The notes below the pieces were generated by a model. The model saw only the letters and a program-made list of their open reading frames with translations, had not been told where the DNA came from and did no database searches. A stretch of 48,875 nt of DNA from CAZLWF01 sp031972835 (GTDB taxonomy: Bacteria > Patescibacteriota > Minisyncoccia > Phycocordibacterales > UBA9973). Positions 29,001-37,333 of this stretch are shown here, one piece after another (the first letter of the stretch is position 1; every line of letters starts with the position of its first letter). Location: NCBI GenBank assembly GCA_031972835.1, contig DALYDX010000006.1:1-48875 (forward strand), read 5' to 3'. A program made the translations under genes and the position numbers.

Positions 29001-31990
29001 GTAATATTTCCATCTGTCACATTGCCAAATGTCTGATTGTCATAGAAATATTTAGTCTCGTTAACCTTATTTGCAGACTGATCGACGGCAGTAATTTGTG
29101 AAGTAAGACCTAGTATATTTGCTCCAACATTTGAAGCATAAGTTATTGTTTCTGTTGATTTATCACTACCTGTGTCTGTAAAACTACCATCAGTGGAAGC
29201 TGTAACTTCGCCCCAGTTTGTATTAGTTAGAAGATTTCCATTTGCATTATCATAAGTATATTCAGTTGCAGTATCTTTATGATCTGCATCACCATCATAA
29301 TTGAGCACTGTACTTCGAGTTAATTTAACAAAATCATGATTAGTGCCAATGTTATATTTATCTAACTTATTTACAGTCAATTTATACAAATCATCGGAAT
29401 CATTATATTCTTCAATTCTATAAGGTCTTCCTACTTTTGAAATATGATCGTCATATTCACCATTTGCAGTATCGGTACCATTGCCTTGGTGGAAATATGT
29501 TTTTGTTATATTCCCAACTTCATCTGTTTTTTCAACAAGTCCAAAGCCTGCAAATTTTCGATCATGAGGTGTGTTGAAATAATAAAATCCATCTGCATAT
29601 GTATAAGTTTCTGTGGATTCATTCCCAAAACCATCATCAGTCGTGATGCTATTTACTGTATCTACGGTTATAGGGAGAGTGCTGTTTAACAAATCCCCTG
29701 ATCCATCTAAATACTGAGTACTTGGTTTGTAGCCAAAAGAAGCAACGGCTCCAGAAGAAGAAGTGATTGTTTTTAGTAAATCTGTCTTCAATCCTCCATT
29801 TATATTTACATCTGTTTGCAAACCTCCAGATTCATATGATCTGATAAAATCCATTAGTCCATCACCATCTATATCCATCATTCTTACCCCAGTATCTTCT
29901 TCGCTTTCATCAACAAAAGAATCGGGTCCACCATATACATGTTGAGCCGACCACCCAGCACCATTGTTTATATATATATCTTGTGGATTAGATGTATTAC
30001 AGTAATGATCAGACTGTCCCTGTGCACATGCAATATCAATTAATCCGTCGCCATTAACGTCTCCAAAAGAAATTGAGCCAGGGATCGTAAGACTATCAAC
30101 AAAAGGAAGTGGTGAGTCCCAGACTGGATCCACAACATATCCATTGCCTGTATTTATATAAGTTTCGTTATCAGAATTTTTTGCACGCATGAAGTCAACT
30201 AGACCATCACCGTTCACATCTACCATCCTCACTCCAGTATCTTCTTCAGAAGAACTTATGAGCGCATCACTTCCTCCGTAATTTTCAGTATTTTCCCAAC
30301 CAGATCCTGTATTGACGAGTGTCCAATAAGGGTTTGATGTGTTGCAAAAATGATCAGACTGTCCCTGTGCACATGCAACATCTATAAGACCATCACCATT
30401 TACATCTCCAAAAGAATAAGATCCTGGTATTGTATTACCTCCAGAAAAAGGAAGGACTATATCCCAGGAATCATCATAGATCCATTCTGTTCCATTGTTG
30501 ATGTAAATGTATACCCCATCAGCAGTCGATCTCACAAAATCAGTTAAATTGTCTCCGTTGACATCAAAAAATCTAAGCCCACTGTCTTCACCACTAGAAG
30601 TTATAAACCTTTCTCTTTGCGTAGGTGCATCTGGTTTTTCTGGGAATCCAAAGGTGGAGGATTCCCATCCGTCACCGTTGTTTATAGCAACTACAGGATT
30701 GTCATTTGAACAATAACCTCCCAGATATGCTTTTCCGCAAAGAACATCAAGTAATCCATCTCCATTTATTTCCCCAAAGGCATAAGATCCAACAGGTAAT
30801 GATGGTGAATAATATGGAAAAAGCGATTCCCATGTAGTATCTTCGATCCAATTTGAACTCCATTGCTGATATTCAAATTCAACTGGATCCTGCACTACTT
30901 CATTTAAAGATGAATCTCTACCTGTAGTATCTATAGAAGAAAGAAGTGCTCTGTTGTTTGGGTAACTGTATATATAATCAAGATCATATTTTAAAAACCA
31001 TGAACCTGCCGCTGACATAGTTATCTGGTCTATTAGATAATTATTCTTTACAGCAAAACCAGTTTTGTATTCTTTGTATGGATGACTATTGGAAGTCAGA
31101 GTAAAATCTATATCCATAGTCATAGCTCCCACTGCATCGTTCACATAAGAAATATTACTTGGATATATTTGTCCATTATCTTTTGTGTATTCAAATATGA
31201 TTGTATTTCCATTAGTATCTTCAATCTTATCAATCATCCACTTGTATACTTTTGAACTATCAGAAGGATTATCTTGTCTTGAAGCAGCAGATAAACCGAA
31301 ACTGTAAACAGTACCGTTCTTGTCTTTTGCTATCCATCCAGAACCACTTTTTGCGTATGAAATAAAATCTCCGGATTCAACTTTTGATACATAATTGGTA
31401 GCATCAACCCCAATTAATTCACCTGACATGGAAGATGTAAAATTATCTTCTTCGTATAATTCATATACGCCATCTTTATTAAGTCTTTCAATACTCTGTA
31501 TACCGATATTCCAACCAAATCCTGCAATCGAAGTATTGTTAACTCTGGATGAATTATATGAAAGAGAAAGTTCTGGAGTTAAATTATTCCTCCCCGGAGC
31601 TGTGTATATCGGATAATTATAGACAAGAGATCCTGTTGAACTATCTACCTCTGGATCAACCTTGGTGTTTATACCAATTGGATTGTGGTTTGAAACTGGC
31701 ATAGATAACTCCTCTGTTAAACCAGCTACCTCAGGTTCTGGTAGAGCTGCCTCAGGTTCTGTTGCAACTTCTTCAGGAGCAGGCTCTGCGGGTGTCTCTA
31801 CAGCTTCTTGAACATCAGTATCCGCAACTGTATTTTCTACTGTAGTCTCAGTTGCAACACCTAGATCATCTTCAGCATGAACAAACAGCACTCCTATTGG
31901 TTGTAAAAATAATAAAAAGGCCGCGAAAAACGCGGTTAGTCTATACATTAACTTAACAGAATTGTGTGGAATATTGGTTTTTTTATACAT
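26009..31990 (-). CDS. Giant SpvB/TcdB/RHS polymorphic toxin
   Basis: 1993 residues. A signal peptide (about 15-39, cleavage near VHAEDD) is followed by an acidic Pro/Glu linker (40-95) and an SpvB-like domain (95-400). FG-GAP/VCBS repeats lie at 400-740 with calcium-type loops GDVNGDGLID. A TcdB-middle segment (DLLKTITSSSGAVASFGY) follows, then many YD repeats (about 800-1690) and an RHS core with FTGHLRDEDTGLEYAKARYLN, ending YARNNPFKYADPTG near 1785-1797. The last 195 residues are a distinct tip. Its end (FTEHGLNQTIQRGVS, KIVTTYTNKEF) recalls BECR-fold RNases of the DUF4258 kind; that is tentative. RHS shells encapsulate such tips and release them by cleavage. An internal Met15 is an alternative start. 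Confidence 0.9.
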   Translation of the reverse strand: MYKKTNIPHNSVKLMYRLTAFFAAFLLFLQPIGVLFVHAEDDLGVATETTVENTVADTDVQEAVETPAEPAPEEVATEPEAALPEPEVAGLTEELSMPVSNHNPIGINTKVDPEVDSSTGSLVYNYPIYTAPGRNNLTPELSLSYNSSRVNNTSIAGFGWNIGIQSIERLNKDGVYELYEEDNFTSSMSGELIGVDATNYVSKVESGDFISYAKSGSGWIAKDKNGTVYSFGLSAASRQDNPSDSSKVYKWMIDKIEDTNGNTIIFEYTKDNGQIYPSNISYVNDAVGAMTMDIDFTLTSNSHPYKEYKTGFAVKNNYLIDQITMSAAGSWFLKYDLDYIYSYPNNRALLSSIDTTGRDSSLNEVVQDPVEFEYQQWSSNWIEDTTWESLFPYYSPSLPVGSYAFGEINGDGLLDVLCGKAYLGGYCSNDNPVVAINNGDGWESSTFGFPEKPDAPTQRERFITSSGEDSGLRFFDVNGDNLTDFVRSTADGVYIYINNGTEWIYDDSWDIVLPFSGGNTIPGSYSFGDVNGDGLIDVACAQGQSDHFCNTSNPYWTLVNTGSGWENTENYGGSDALISSSEEDTGVRMVDVNGDGLVDFMRAKNSDNETYINTGNGYVVDPVWDSPLPFVDSLTIPGSISFGDVNGDGLIDIACAQGQSDHYCNTSNPQDIYINNGAGWSAQHVYGGPDSFVDESEEDTGVRMMDIDGDGLMDFIRSYESGGLQTDVNINGGLKTDLLKTITSSSGAVASFGYKPSTQYLDGSGDLLNSTLPITVDTVNSITTDDGFGNESTETYTYADGFYYFNTPHDRKFAGFGLVEKTDEVGNITKTYFHQGNGTDTANGEYDDHISKVGRPYRIEEYNDSDDLYKLTVNKLDKYNIGTNHDFVKLTRSTVLNYDGDADHKDTATEYTYDNANGNLLTNTNWGEVTASTDGSFTDTGSDKSTETITYASNVGANILGLTSQITAVDQSANKVNETKYFYDNQTFGNVTDGNITKEQKWVTGTTYQTWKKSYNANGTVATETDPRNKVTTYTTYDSYGLYPLTITNPLSQATTYSYDYSSGSAIEATDSNGSKIEKVLDGFDRPLEEKISDPTSGSQVTKTTYAYNDASFPHSVTKNDYLDSTIARTSYSYIDGFGRTVQVRTEMEDSGDYSVKDTVYNELGLVEKESLPYTDTGTSYESPTGTASLYTNYTYDALKRPLTIVNNLGTTTNSYDQWMTTTTDPLGKVKDYINDARGNLTSVIEHDGASSYTTNYEWNLNGMLTKITDSLSNIRNFTYDGIGNRLSAEDLHAVGDTTFGAWTYSYDASGNMAQSVSPKGDTVNYTYDDINRQLTENWTGGTGTEITYTYDSCTEGIGYLCSATVLGGVATTYVYTPNGLIKSDTRTISGTGYTTSRIYDRQGSITQMQLPDSSQMRYTFNSAGLKETMQRKEVGGSWTNVLTDVDYAPTDQVKYLAYQNGVTTTNTFDSTKLYRLTNKVTAKTGGSTFQSIAYTYDTVGNITNLVDSGATGGAKTFAMTYDNLHRLTYINATSLGTGTAYNQTFAYNSIGNITSVTGTGGTVYPTTQYNGSAGSSYANPHAATKIGGVNRVYDQNGNMLGNGALTNTWNYKNELTQTVVGANTMSYTYDHSGDRMTYVNPTATTITPSKEYEVTGTLKKKSLYLGDELIATIEDNAGTITPHYAHTDHLFGSSVMTSSTGTQDELVDYYPFGEGRVDTLAGSFKERHKFTGHLRDEDTGLEYAKARYLNTKYNRFISQDKQFWATPKEFILDPQMWNSYSYARNNPFKYADPTGEKPIDYVGSALLSIGENTVNTVAGTVNAVFHPVAAAKAIGNYIKNLPETVHNIPQTVQNVGQDFKSASDVGRGDMIGSGIFFVGTMGIGGEANIAKGLRLGEGFGSLGRVVENRSAAISGFTEHGLNQTIQRGVSPQALLNTVKNPLVTLEQKGGTTYFLTQDAAVVLNNVGKIVTTYTNKEFNTQVSSLLKKALSN
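29940..30630 (-). repeat. Tandem 345-bp FG-GAP repeat inside the RHS gene
   Basis: Two consecutive 115-residue units are nearly identical around SFGDVNGDGLIDVACAQGQSDHFC. The corresponding DNA words recur exactly 345 bp apart (30007 and 30352). A third, more diverged unit lies upstream near 30760. Such recent internal duplication changes the length of the propeller-like region. Confidence 0.8.
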
Positions 31991-32070
31991 ACGACTTTCG
32001 AGTTAGCATGCTACTAATATTGAAACTCTAACATATTTTACATTCTAGACAATCCCTGATAAAAAAGAAA

Positions 32071-32084
32071 ACCCCCGGAGGGGT
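32071..32084 (-). terminator. Terminator of the sigma4/HARE gene
   Basis: A 5-bp stem ACCCC/GGGGT with a CGGA loop, then TTTCTTTTTT on the minus strand. A hairpin with a similar CCCCTCCGGGG core follows ftsZ. Confidence 0.65.
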
Positions 32085-32096
32085 AATCTTTATTTT

Positions 32097-33125
32097 TTAA
32101 ACTGGAGTGTAGAGACCTTGTTTGTTTTTCTTGAAAAACTTTGGGTTTTGTAAGTTTACAAGGATTGTATTCTTCTTCAAGAATCTCTCTTTCATAACTT
32201 TTTCTACTACTTCGTCTTTTGAGAGAGGGCCTTCTTTCTTTAGAATATCTTTTATAACATCCTTTACGACACCTGCTTTGTATCCCCATTCTTTTAGAGC
32301 GTATTTACCGCGTCCAACTAGAACGAAACGAGAGTCTTTGATAAGTTCATTGTGACATGTCGCTACGTGAGTCTTCTTGCCAAATGTTTTACAGATAGAG
32401 TCTGCTACTTCGCGGAAGTGCATAGGCTCACCGTTCTTTCTCATCATCAAAAATGCATAATCCTTGATTCCACGAGTTTTTACGTTTGCTGAATCAGACT
32501 TTCCGTATTCACCTAGAGGATTCTTGCCTATTGTTTTTGAAAGTCCAAGCCATCGGCGTGCAATTTCTTCGTTACGGTAATCTACTGAAACATCTTTCAC
32601 GTATTCCAAAAACTTTTCTATTAGATCACTTTCTGGGATAAGCTCTTCGTCTTTTAGTGAACTGAAAAGCTTTTTCAATGATTCGTGAACTTTTCCTGCT
32701 GTATCATCATCGATAGACCAACGACTTTTAAATAAATCGTCTTCTTTGTGTTTTGTAAATTCATCTCCTAGTACAAGGTATAGGTGAAAATGATTTTGAC
32801 TAGCTTTGTCCTTTGCAAGGTATGAAAGTAGGTCGTCTTCCCCTACTACACCACCTAGATCTTCTATGATAGTACGTAGCTCGTTGAACATAGGAGTGTG
32901 CTCTTTGTATGAATCACTCTTTCTTACAGAAGCTAGAGCTGCATTTTCAATCTGGCGAACACGTTCACGTGTAATACCATAGATCTCACCGATTGCTTCG
33001 AGAGTCTTTCGTTCTGCACTATCATCAAGCCCAAATCTACTCACGATGACATCGTAAGCTCGATCCTGTAGTGGGGAGAGGATTTTCTTTGTGACCTGTT
33101 TCGGTTTGAATGTAGTGGTTGCCAT
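32097..33125 (-). CDS. Sigma-region-4 / HARE-HTH DNA-binding protein
   Basis: 342 residues. Residues 15-70 form a sigma70 region-4-like helix-turn-helix (DVIVSRFGL, then LEAIGEIYGITRERVRQIENAAL). The middle is helical and lacks regions 2 and 3. Residues about 215-290 resemble a HARE-HTH domain (KDYAFLMMRKNGEPMHFREVADSI, RFVLVGRGKYALKEWGY), and a second winged-helix-like stretch follows. It is therefore not a full sigma factor. It might recognise -35 DNA or act like the RpoE delta subunit. Two overlapping promoters precede it. Confidence 0.75.
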   Translation of the reverse strand: MATTTFKPKQVTKKILSPLQDRAYDVIVSRFGLDDSAERKTLEAIGEIYGITRERVRQIENAALASVRKSDSYKEHTPMFNELRTIIEDLGGVVGEDDLLSYLAKDKASQNHFHLYLVLGDEFTKHKEDDLFKSRWSIDDDTAGKVHESLKKLFSSLKDEELIPESDLIEKFLEYVKDVSVDYRNEEIARRWLGLSKTIGKNPLGEYGKSDSANVKTRGIKDYAFLMMRKNGEPMHFREVADSICKTFGKKTHVATCHNELIKDSRFVLVGRGKYALKEWGYKAGVVKDVIKDILKKEGPLSKDEVVEKVMKERFLKKNTILVNLQNPKFFKKNKQGLYTPV

Positions 33126-33171
33126 ACCTTTTTGTTTTATAAATTAAAATTGATTAAAAAAATGTCTATAA

Positions 33172-33212
33172 ACTATACTTCAGAATATAACAGAAGTCAA
33201 TATATTAGTCAA
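33172..33212 (-). promoter_or_regulatory. Two overlapping promoters of the sigma4/HARE gene
   Basis: Promoter A has TTGACT (33195-33200), a 17-bp spacer and TATAGT (33172-33177). Promoter B has TTGACT (33207-33212), a 17-bp spacer and TATATT (33184-33189). The two are offset by 12 bp. Confidence 0.7.
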
Positions 33213-33238
33213 GGACTGTGGAAAACTCTAAAATAATC

Positions 33239-35017
33239 CTATCTATTGGACTTTAATCTATCTTGTTCTGTTAAAAACTTCTTGCGTAGACGCACAGATT
33301 TCGGAGTTATCTCTAAGAATTCGTCGTCACTCATAGTCTCAAGTCCACGCTCAATAGACAGAGTAAATGGTGGTTTTAGTGTAATCGCCTCATCATTTCC
33401 AGATGAACGCACGTTTGTCAGATTTTTTCCCTTGATTGGGTTCACTGCCATCTCATCTCCTTTTGAAGTATTACCGATAACCATACCTTCATATATTTCA
33501 GTACCATGACCGATATACAAAACTCCTCTATCTTGCAGATTCCAAAGTGCATAACCTGCAGCTTTACCAGAAATCATAGAAGTCATAGATCCAACTTCAC
33601 GAAGTTTTATTTCTCCAGCATATGGTTTGAATCCAAGCACTCGAGAAGATATGATTCCCTCACCTTTTGTGTCGATCACGAATTGTCCACGATACCCGAG
33701 AAGTCCGCGTGTTGGCATCTCAAACACAAGACGATTGATCCCATCTTTTTCATGCATCTCAGTCATACCTGCACGACGCTTTGTAAGCTTTTCTATAACT
33801 GCACTTGCACTCTCAACCGGCACGTCGACAATCACCTCTTCAAATGGTTCCAAGTCTTTGCCATCTTCGTGTTTTACGATTACGTGTGGCTGTGATACTG
33901 AAAGTTCAAAACCTTCACGACGCATTGTTTCAAGCAAGACTGCGATATGAAGTTCTCCGCGTCCAAAAACAGTAAGCTTATCCATGTTGTTGAAATCGAT
34001 TTTTAGTCCAACGTTTATTTCAAGTTCTTTTTCCAATCTTTCACGAATTTGACGACTAGTTACAAACTTACCTTCACGCCCAGCAAATGGTGAGTCGTTC
34101 ACAAAAAAGTCTAGCGAGATAGTCGGCTCATCGATTCCGATAGCAGGTAGAGCTTCTGCATCTTTGTTTTCACTGATAGTCTCACCAATATATACGTCCG
34201 GAATACCTGCGATCATAGCAATATCTCCTGCAAATATTTCTGGCACTTCTTTTCTACTTAAACCTTCAAAAGTGTTTAGCTTTGTGATTTTAGCAGTACG
34301 AATTTCACCGTCAGGCAATCGAACAAATATAGGCGAACTTGTTTTTATACTTCCAGAATAAATACGTACCAAGGCAAGACGACCTAAAAAGTTGTCGTAA
34401 GCAAGGTTGAAAACCTGTGCACGAAATGGCTCGTCGGATTTTGTACTAGCCTCTGGAACTTTTTCTAAAATTGTATCGAGTAGTGGAGATAAGTCTTTTG
34501 AATCATCGGTAATATTTTTCTTTGCAATACCATCGCGACCGATTGCATATAGAGTTGGAAAATCTATCTGAGATTCACCTGCACCGAGCTCAATGAAAAG
34601 CTCAAGTACTTGGTCGTGCACACGATTTATATCAGCAGCTGGTTTGTCGATTTTGTTTATAACAACAATAGGCTTAAGTCCAAGCTCTAAAGATTTCTTC
34701 AATACGAAACGTGTCTGTGGCATAGGACCTTCCTGAGCATCGACAAGCAACACAACAGAGTCTACAGCTCGGAGTACACGCTCCACTTCAGATCCGAAGT
34801 CCGCGTGACCAGGAGTATCAACAATGTTTATCTTTGTACCTTTATATATGAGAGATGTATTTTTAGAATATATAGTAATACCCCGCTCTTGTTCTAGAGC
34901 GTTTGAGTCCATAGATGATCCAACTTCAAACATTCCCGCCTGACGCATAAGTGCATCTACAAGAGTTGTCTTTCCGTGGTCCACGTGTGCGATGATAGCA
35001 ATGTTTCTGATTGACAT
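33239..35017 (-). CDS. typA: GTPase TypA/BipA
   Basis: 592 residues from the ATG at 35017 (MSIRNIAIIAHVDHGKTTL). The open frame extends 19 codons upstream over the promoter and is not used. It shows G1 AHVDHGKTT, G3 DTPGHADFG and G4 NKID, then the EF-G-like domains and the BipA-specific C-terminus (PTRGLLGYRGQF, IKGKNLTNVRSSG). It binds ribosomes and aids 50S assembly under stress. Confidence 0.97.
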   Translation of the reverse strand: MSIRNIAIIAHVDHGKTTLVDALMRQAGMFEVGSSMDSNALEQERGITIYSKNTSLIYKGTKINIVDTPGHADFGSEVERVLRAVDSVVLLVDAQEGPMPQTRFVLKKSLELGLKPIVVINKIDKPAADINRVHDQVLELFIELGAGESQIDFPTLYAIGRDGIAKKNITDDSKDLSPLLDTILEKVPEASTKSDEPFRAQVFNLAYDNFLGRLALVRIYSGSIKTSSPIFVRLPDGEIRTAKITKLNTFEGLSRKEVPEIFAGDIAMIAGIPDVYIGETISENKDAEALPAIGIDEPTISLDFFVNDSPFAGREGKFVTSRQIRERLEKELEINVGLKIDFNNMDKLTVFGRGELHIAVLLETMRREGFELSVSQPHVIVKHEDGKDLEPFEEVIVDVPVESASAVIEKLTKRRAGMTEMHEKDGINRLVFEMPTRGLLGYRGQFVIDTKGEGIISSRVLGFKPYAGEIKLREVGSMTSMISGKAAGYALWNLQDRGVLYIGHGTEIYEGMVIGNTSKGDEMAVNPIKGKNLTNVRSSGNDEAITLKPPFTLSIERGLETMSDDEFLEITPKSVRLRKKFLTEQDRLKSNR

Positions 35018-35026
35018 GATTTTTGA

Positions 35027-35055
35027 AATATAAAAATAAAATGCCCGAGATTCAA
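35027..35055 (-). promoter_or_regulatory. typA promoter
   Basis: TTGAAT (35050-35055), a 17-bp spacer and TATATT (35027-35032) on the minus strand, 9 nt from the ATG. The predicted leader is 2-3 nt. Confidence 0.55.
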
Positions 35056-35103
35056 GGCATGCATACTGTAACAATATTTTACTCCTTTAGCAAGAGCACC
35101 GTC

Positions 35104-36228
35104 CTATTTATGCCCGGTAGAGTCAAAGTCAAAACCTGTAGCCTGTTTCAAAATCTCTTTTACAAGCTCAACATCGCCTTCTGCATCCTGTTTTATAGAA
35201 ATATTTACTTCATCTTTTAACTCACCTCGTATTTTTTTCGAAAAATAACTACCTTCGTCTGTGTTGTAACTACTCCCTGCCGACGAAATTCCATACACGA
35301 GGGCAATATTTTCCATGCTTGAAAGTTGTCTTCGTTGTCCAAAAGTGAAGAACCGAGTAATTTTTCCATTTGGTCCATAGTGAGTTGTTGTGATTCTCCC
35401 TATCCATCGTGCATCTTTCAAAATACCGCCACCGTAATATACGAAGTTCACACCAAGTGTACTTGTTTCTATGGGCTGTATTTCTTCTAAAACTATTGAA
35501 TCAAATCCACTATGAGTCAGGTATTCTTTAAATCGAGCTTCGTCACTTTTAAAATACTCCGTAACATCGACAAATATTTGTGAATCATAATAATTACCAA
35601 GATCAGGACCATCAAATGTAGCCGGGTCAGTATGGTATTCAGATGGAAAATCATCTACAGATGCTCCGTATTTTTCATATAGCTCAGTGATTCTCCGTTC
35701 CATAACCTCTCTTTTAATACCTGGATATGCTGACAGAAGTGCACCTATGATTAAAAAAACAACAACGATTATCTCTCCTCGCGCGATTACTCTATTGAAT
35801 GGAACTATATTTGATCGAAAAGCTACATAATAGAAAAGCAGATACATTGCGACGCCGGCAAAAACCGAAATTGATCTATATATAAGCATATCTGCAACAT
35901 TTGCATCCTCTAAAATCTTCATCGCAAATAAACTGAAAATATGTGAGCCCACAATAAATATGGCCAGTAGCTGTGATTCCCGATTCGCACTGCTTCCCTT
36001 CCCATGAATATCTCTACTCATACGGTCAAAGAGTGGATACAAATACACAATCGGTATGAGCGCATGCCAAAAAGGATTTATATTGCTTTTGTCATAAACT
36101 TTAATTGCGTCCCAGTTTCGATATGCAAAATAAAATGTATACCCACCAAATGTAATAAAGAAGAAAAAGAAAAATCGCCAAAACGATGGCCTAAAATATT
36201 TTGGTATTGAATTTGTTTCTACTTCCAT
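35104..36228 (-). CDS. Multi-pass membrane protein with soluble C-domain, unknown
   Basis: 374 residues. About five hydrophobic segments occupy 15-190 (FWRFFFFFFITFGGYTFYF first, IIVVVFLIIGALLSAYPG last). A soluble domain of about 180 residues follows (YFKSDEARFKEYLTHSGFDSI, INLVYY-like beta strands, GKITRFFTFGQRR). No family recognised. It begins 3 nt after the rseP stop, so it is the last gene of the frr-rseP transcript. Confidence 0.7.
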   Translation of the reverse strand: MEVETNSIPKYFRPSFWRFFFFFFITFGGYTFYFAYRNWDAIKVYDKSNINPFWHALIPIVYLYPLFDRMSRDIHGKGSSANRESQLLAIFIVGSHIFSLFAMKILEDANVADMLIYRSISVFAGVAMYLLFYYVAFRSNIVPFNRVIARGEIIVVVFLIIGALLSAYPGIKREVMERRITELYEKYGASVDDFPSEYHTDPATFDGPDLGNYYDSQIFVDVTEYFKSDEARFKEYLTHSGFDSIVLEEIQPIETSTLGVNFVYYGGGILKDARWIGRITTTHYGPNGKITRFFTFGQRRQLSSMENIALVYGISSAGSSYNTDEGSYFSKKIRGELKDEVNISIKQDAEGDVELVKEILKQATGFDFDSTGHK

Positions 36229-36231
36229 GTT

Positions 36232-37332
36232 TTAGAAAAGTCTCACAATATCGTGATAGCTGACGACAAGCATCAGACCGATGAGAATACAGAAACCGAT
36301 CATATTTGCCCAATTCGCAAAGTTTTGATTGATACGAGAGCCTTTGATTTTTTCAATAAGCAAAAAGAGTAGTCTTCCTCCGTCGAGAGCTGGAAATGGA
36401 ATCAGATTTATCACAGCCAAGTTTACAGATATGATTGCAGTAAAAGATAACAGATATATAAAACCGATATGATATGCATCACCGACAATTTTCACAATTC
36501 CAATCGGCCCTGTGACCGCATCCAAGTTCCCAGTGCCTACTATCGCATCATGTATGAGTGTATAAAAACCGACAAATGTCCCGATTGTTACAGTCCATGT
36601 ATATTTTGCACCTTCTATTATAGAAGCAAATATTGGGAGCTTCACGATACCAACTGTATCCATAGATATACCTATCACTTTGCCTGTACCTGCATCATTT
36701 TCTTTTGGTATAACAATAGACACTTCTTCGACTTCACCATTACTGTGCGTAATATTTATTTCTTCATCCTCGTGAGCTCTCACGAAATCTTGCAGAACGC
36801 TCGGGGTTATATTCTCTGTAACACTTTCCTCTCCTGCAGAAAGACCCAATATAGTGTCACCCACCACAAGCCCGGCGTCTGCTGCAGGAGACCCATCCAT
36901 AACACCAGTGATCATCAACGATGAATTCTCAAGTACCGCACCACTAGGAAGCGAACTAGACGAAGTCGGCATACCACTTGCAAACGCAACTGTGAAAAGC
37001 ACCCACGCAAGAAGTAAGTTACAGACTACTCCTGCCACAAGCACGAGAGCTTGCACGTACTTTGGTTTGTTGTGCATAGCACGAGCACTGTCTGGACCAT
37101 TTGTAGTTTCTTCATCTGGATCTTGGCCAAATATTTTCACAAATCCACCAAATGGAATCCAGTTCAAACTATATATAGTCTCACCTCTTTTAAATAAAGT
37201 TTTAGCTCGTGGTGGAAATCCGAAACCGAATTCATCTACACGAATACCAAACTTTTTTGCAACGAGAAAATGCCCAAGTTCGTGGACCAAAACTAAAATC
37301 AATAGTACGAGTACAAAAAGTATAATAGACAT
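36232..37332 (-). CDS. rseP: Site-2 protease RseP (M50)
   Basis: 366 residues. The zinc motif HELGH is at residues 17-21 in the first membrane segment. A PDZ domain (about 130-215, MDGSPAADAGLVVGDTILGL) follows. The third metal ligand motif NLIPFPALDGGRLLF lies near 310. It cleaves membrane-embedded substrates such as anti-sigma factors or signal peptide remnants. It starts 1 nt after the frr stop. The order frr-rseP is common in bacteria, often with cdsA, dxr or uppS, which are absent here. Confidence 0.95.
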   Translation of the reverse strand: MSIILFVLVLLILVLVHELGHFLVAKKFGIRVDEFGFGFPPRAKTLFKRGETIYSLNWIPFGGFVKIFGQDPDEETTNGPDSARAMHNKPKYVQALVLVAGVVCNLLLAWVLFTVAFASGMPTSSSSLPSGAVLENSSLMITGVMDGSPAADAGLVVGDTILGLSAGEESVTENITPSVLQDFVRAHEDEEINITHSNGEVEEVSIVIPKENDAGTGKVIGISMDTVGIVKLPIFASIIEGAKYTWTVTIGTFVGFYTLIHDAIVGTGNLDAVTGPIGIVKIVGDAYHIGFIYLLSFTAIISVNLAVINLIPFPALDGGRLLFLLIEKIKGSRINQNFANWANMIGFCILIGLMLVVSYHDIVRLF

Positions 37333-37333
37333 A

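Noticed and set aside
32038..32289. Overlapping 83-codon minus-strand frame at the end of the sigma4/HARE gene
   Set aside because: It is a shifted-frame shadow of the longer gene with a low-complexity basic translation.
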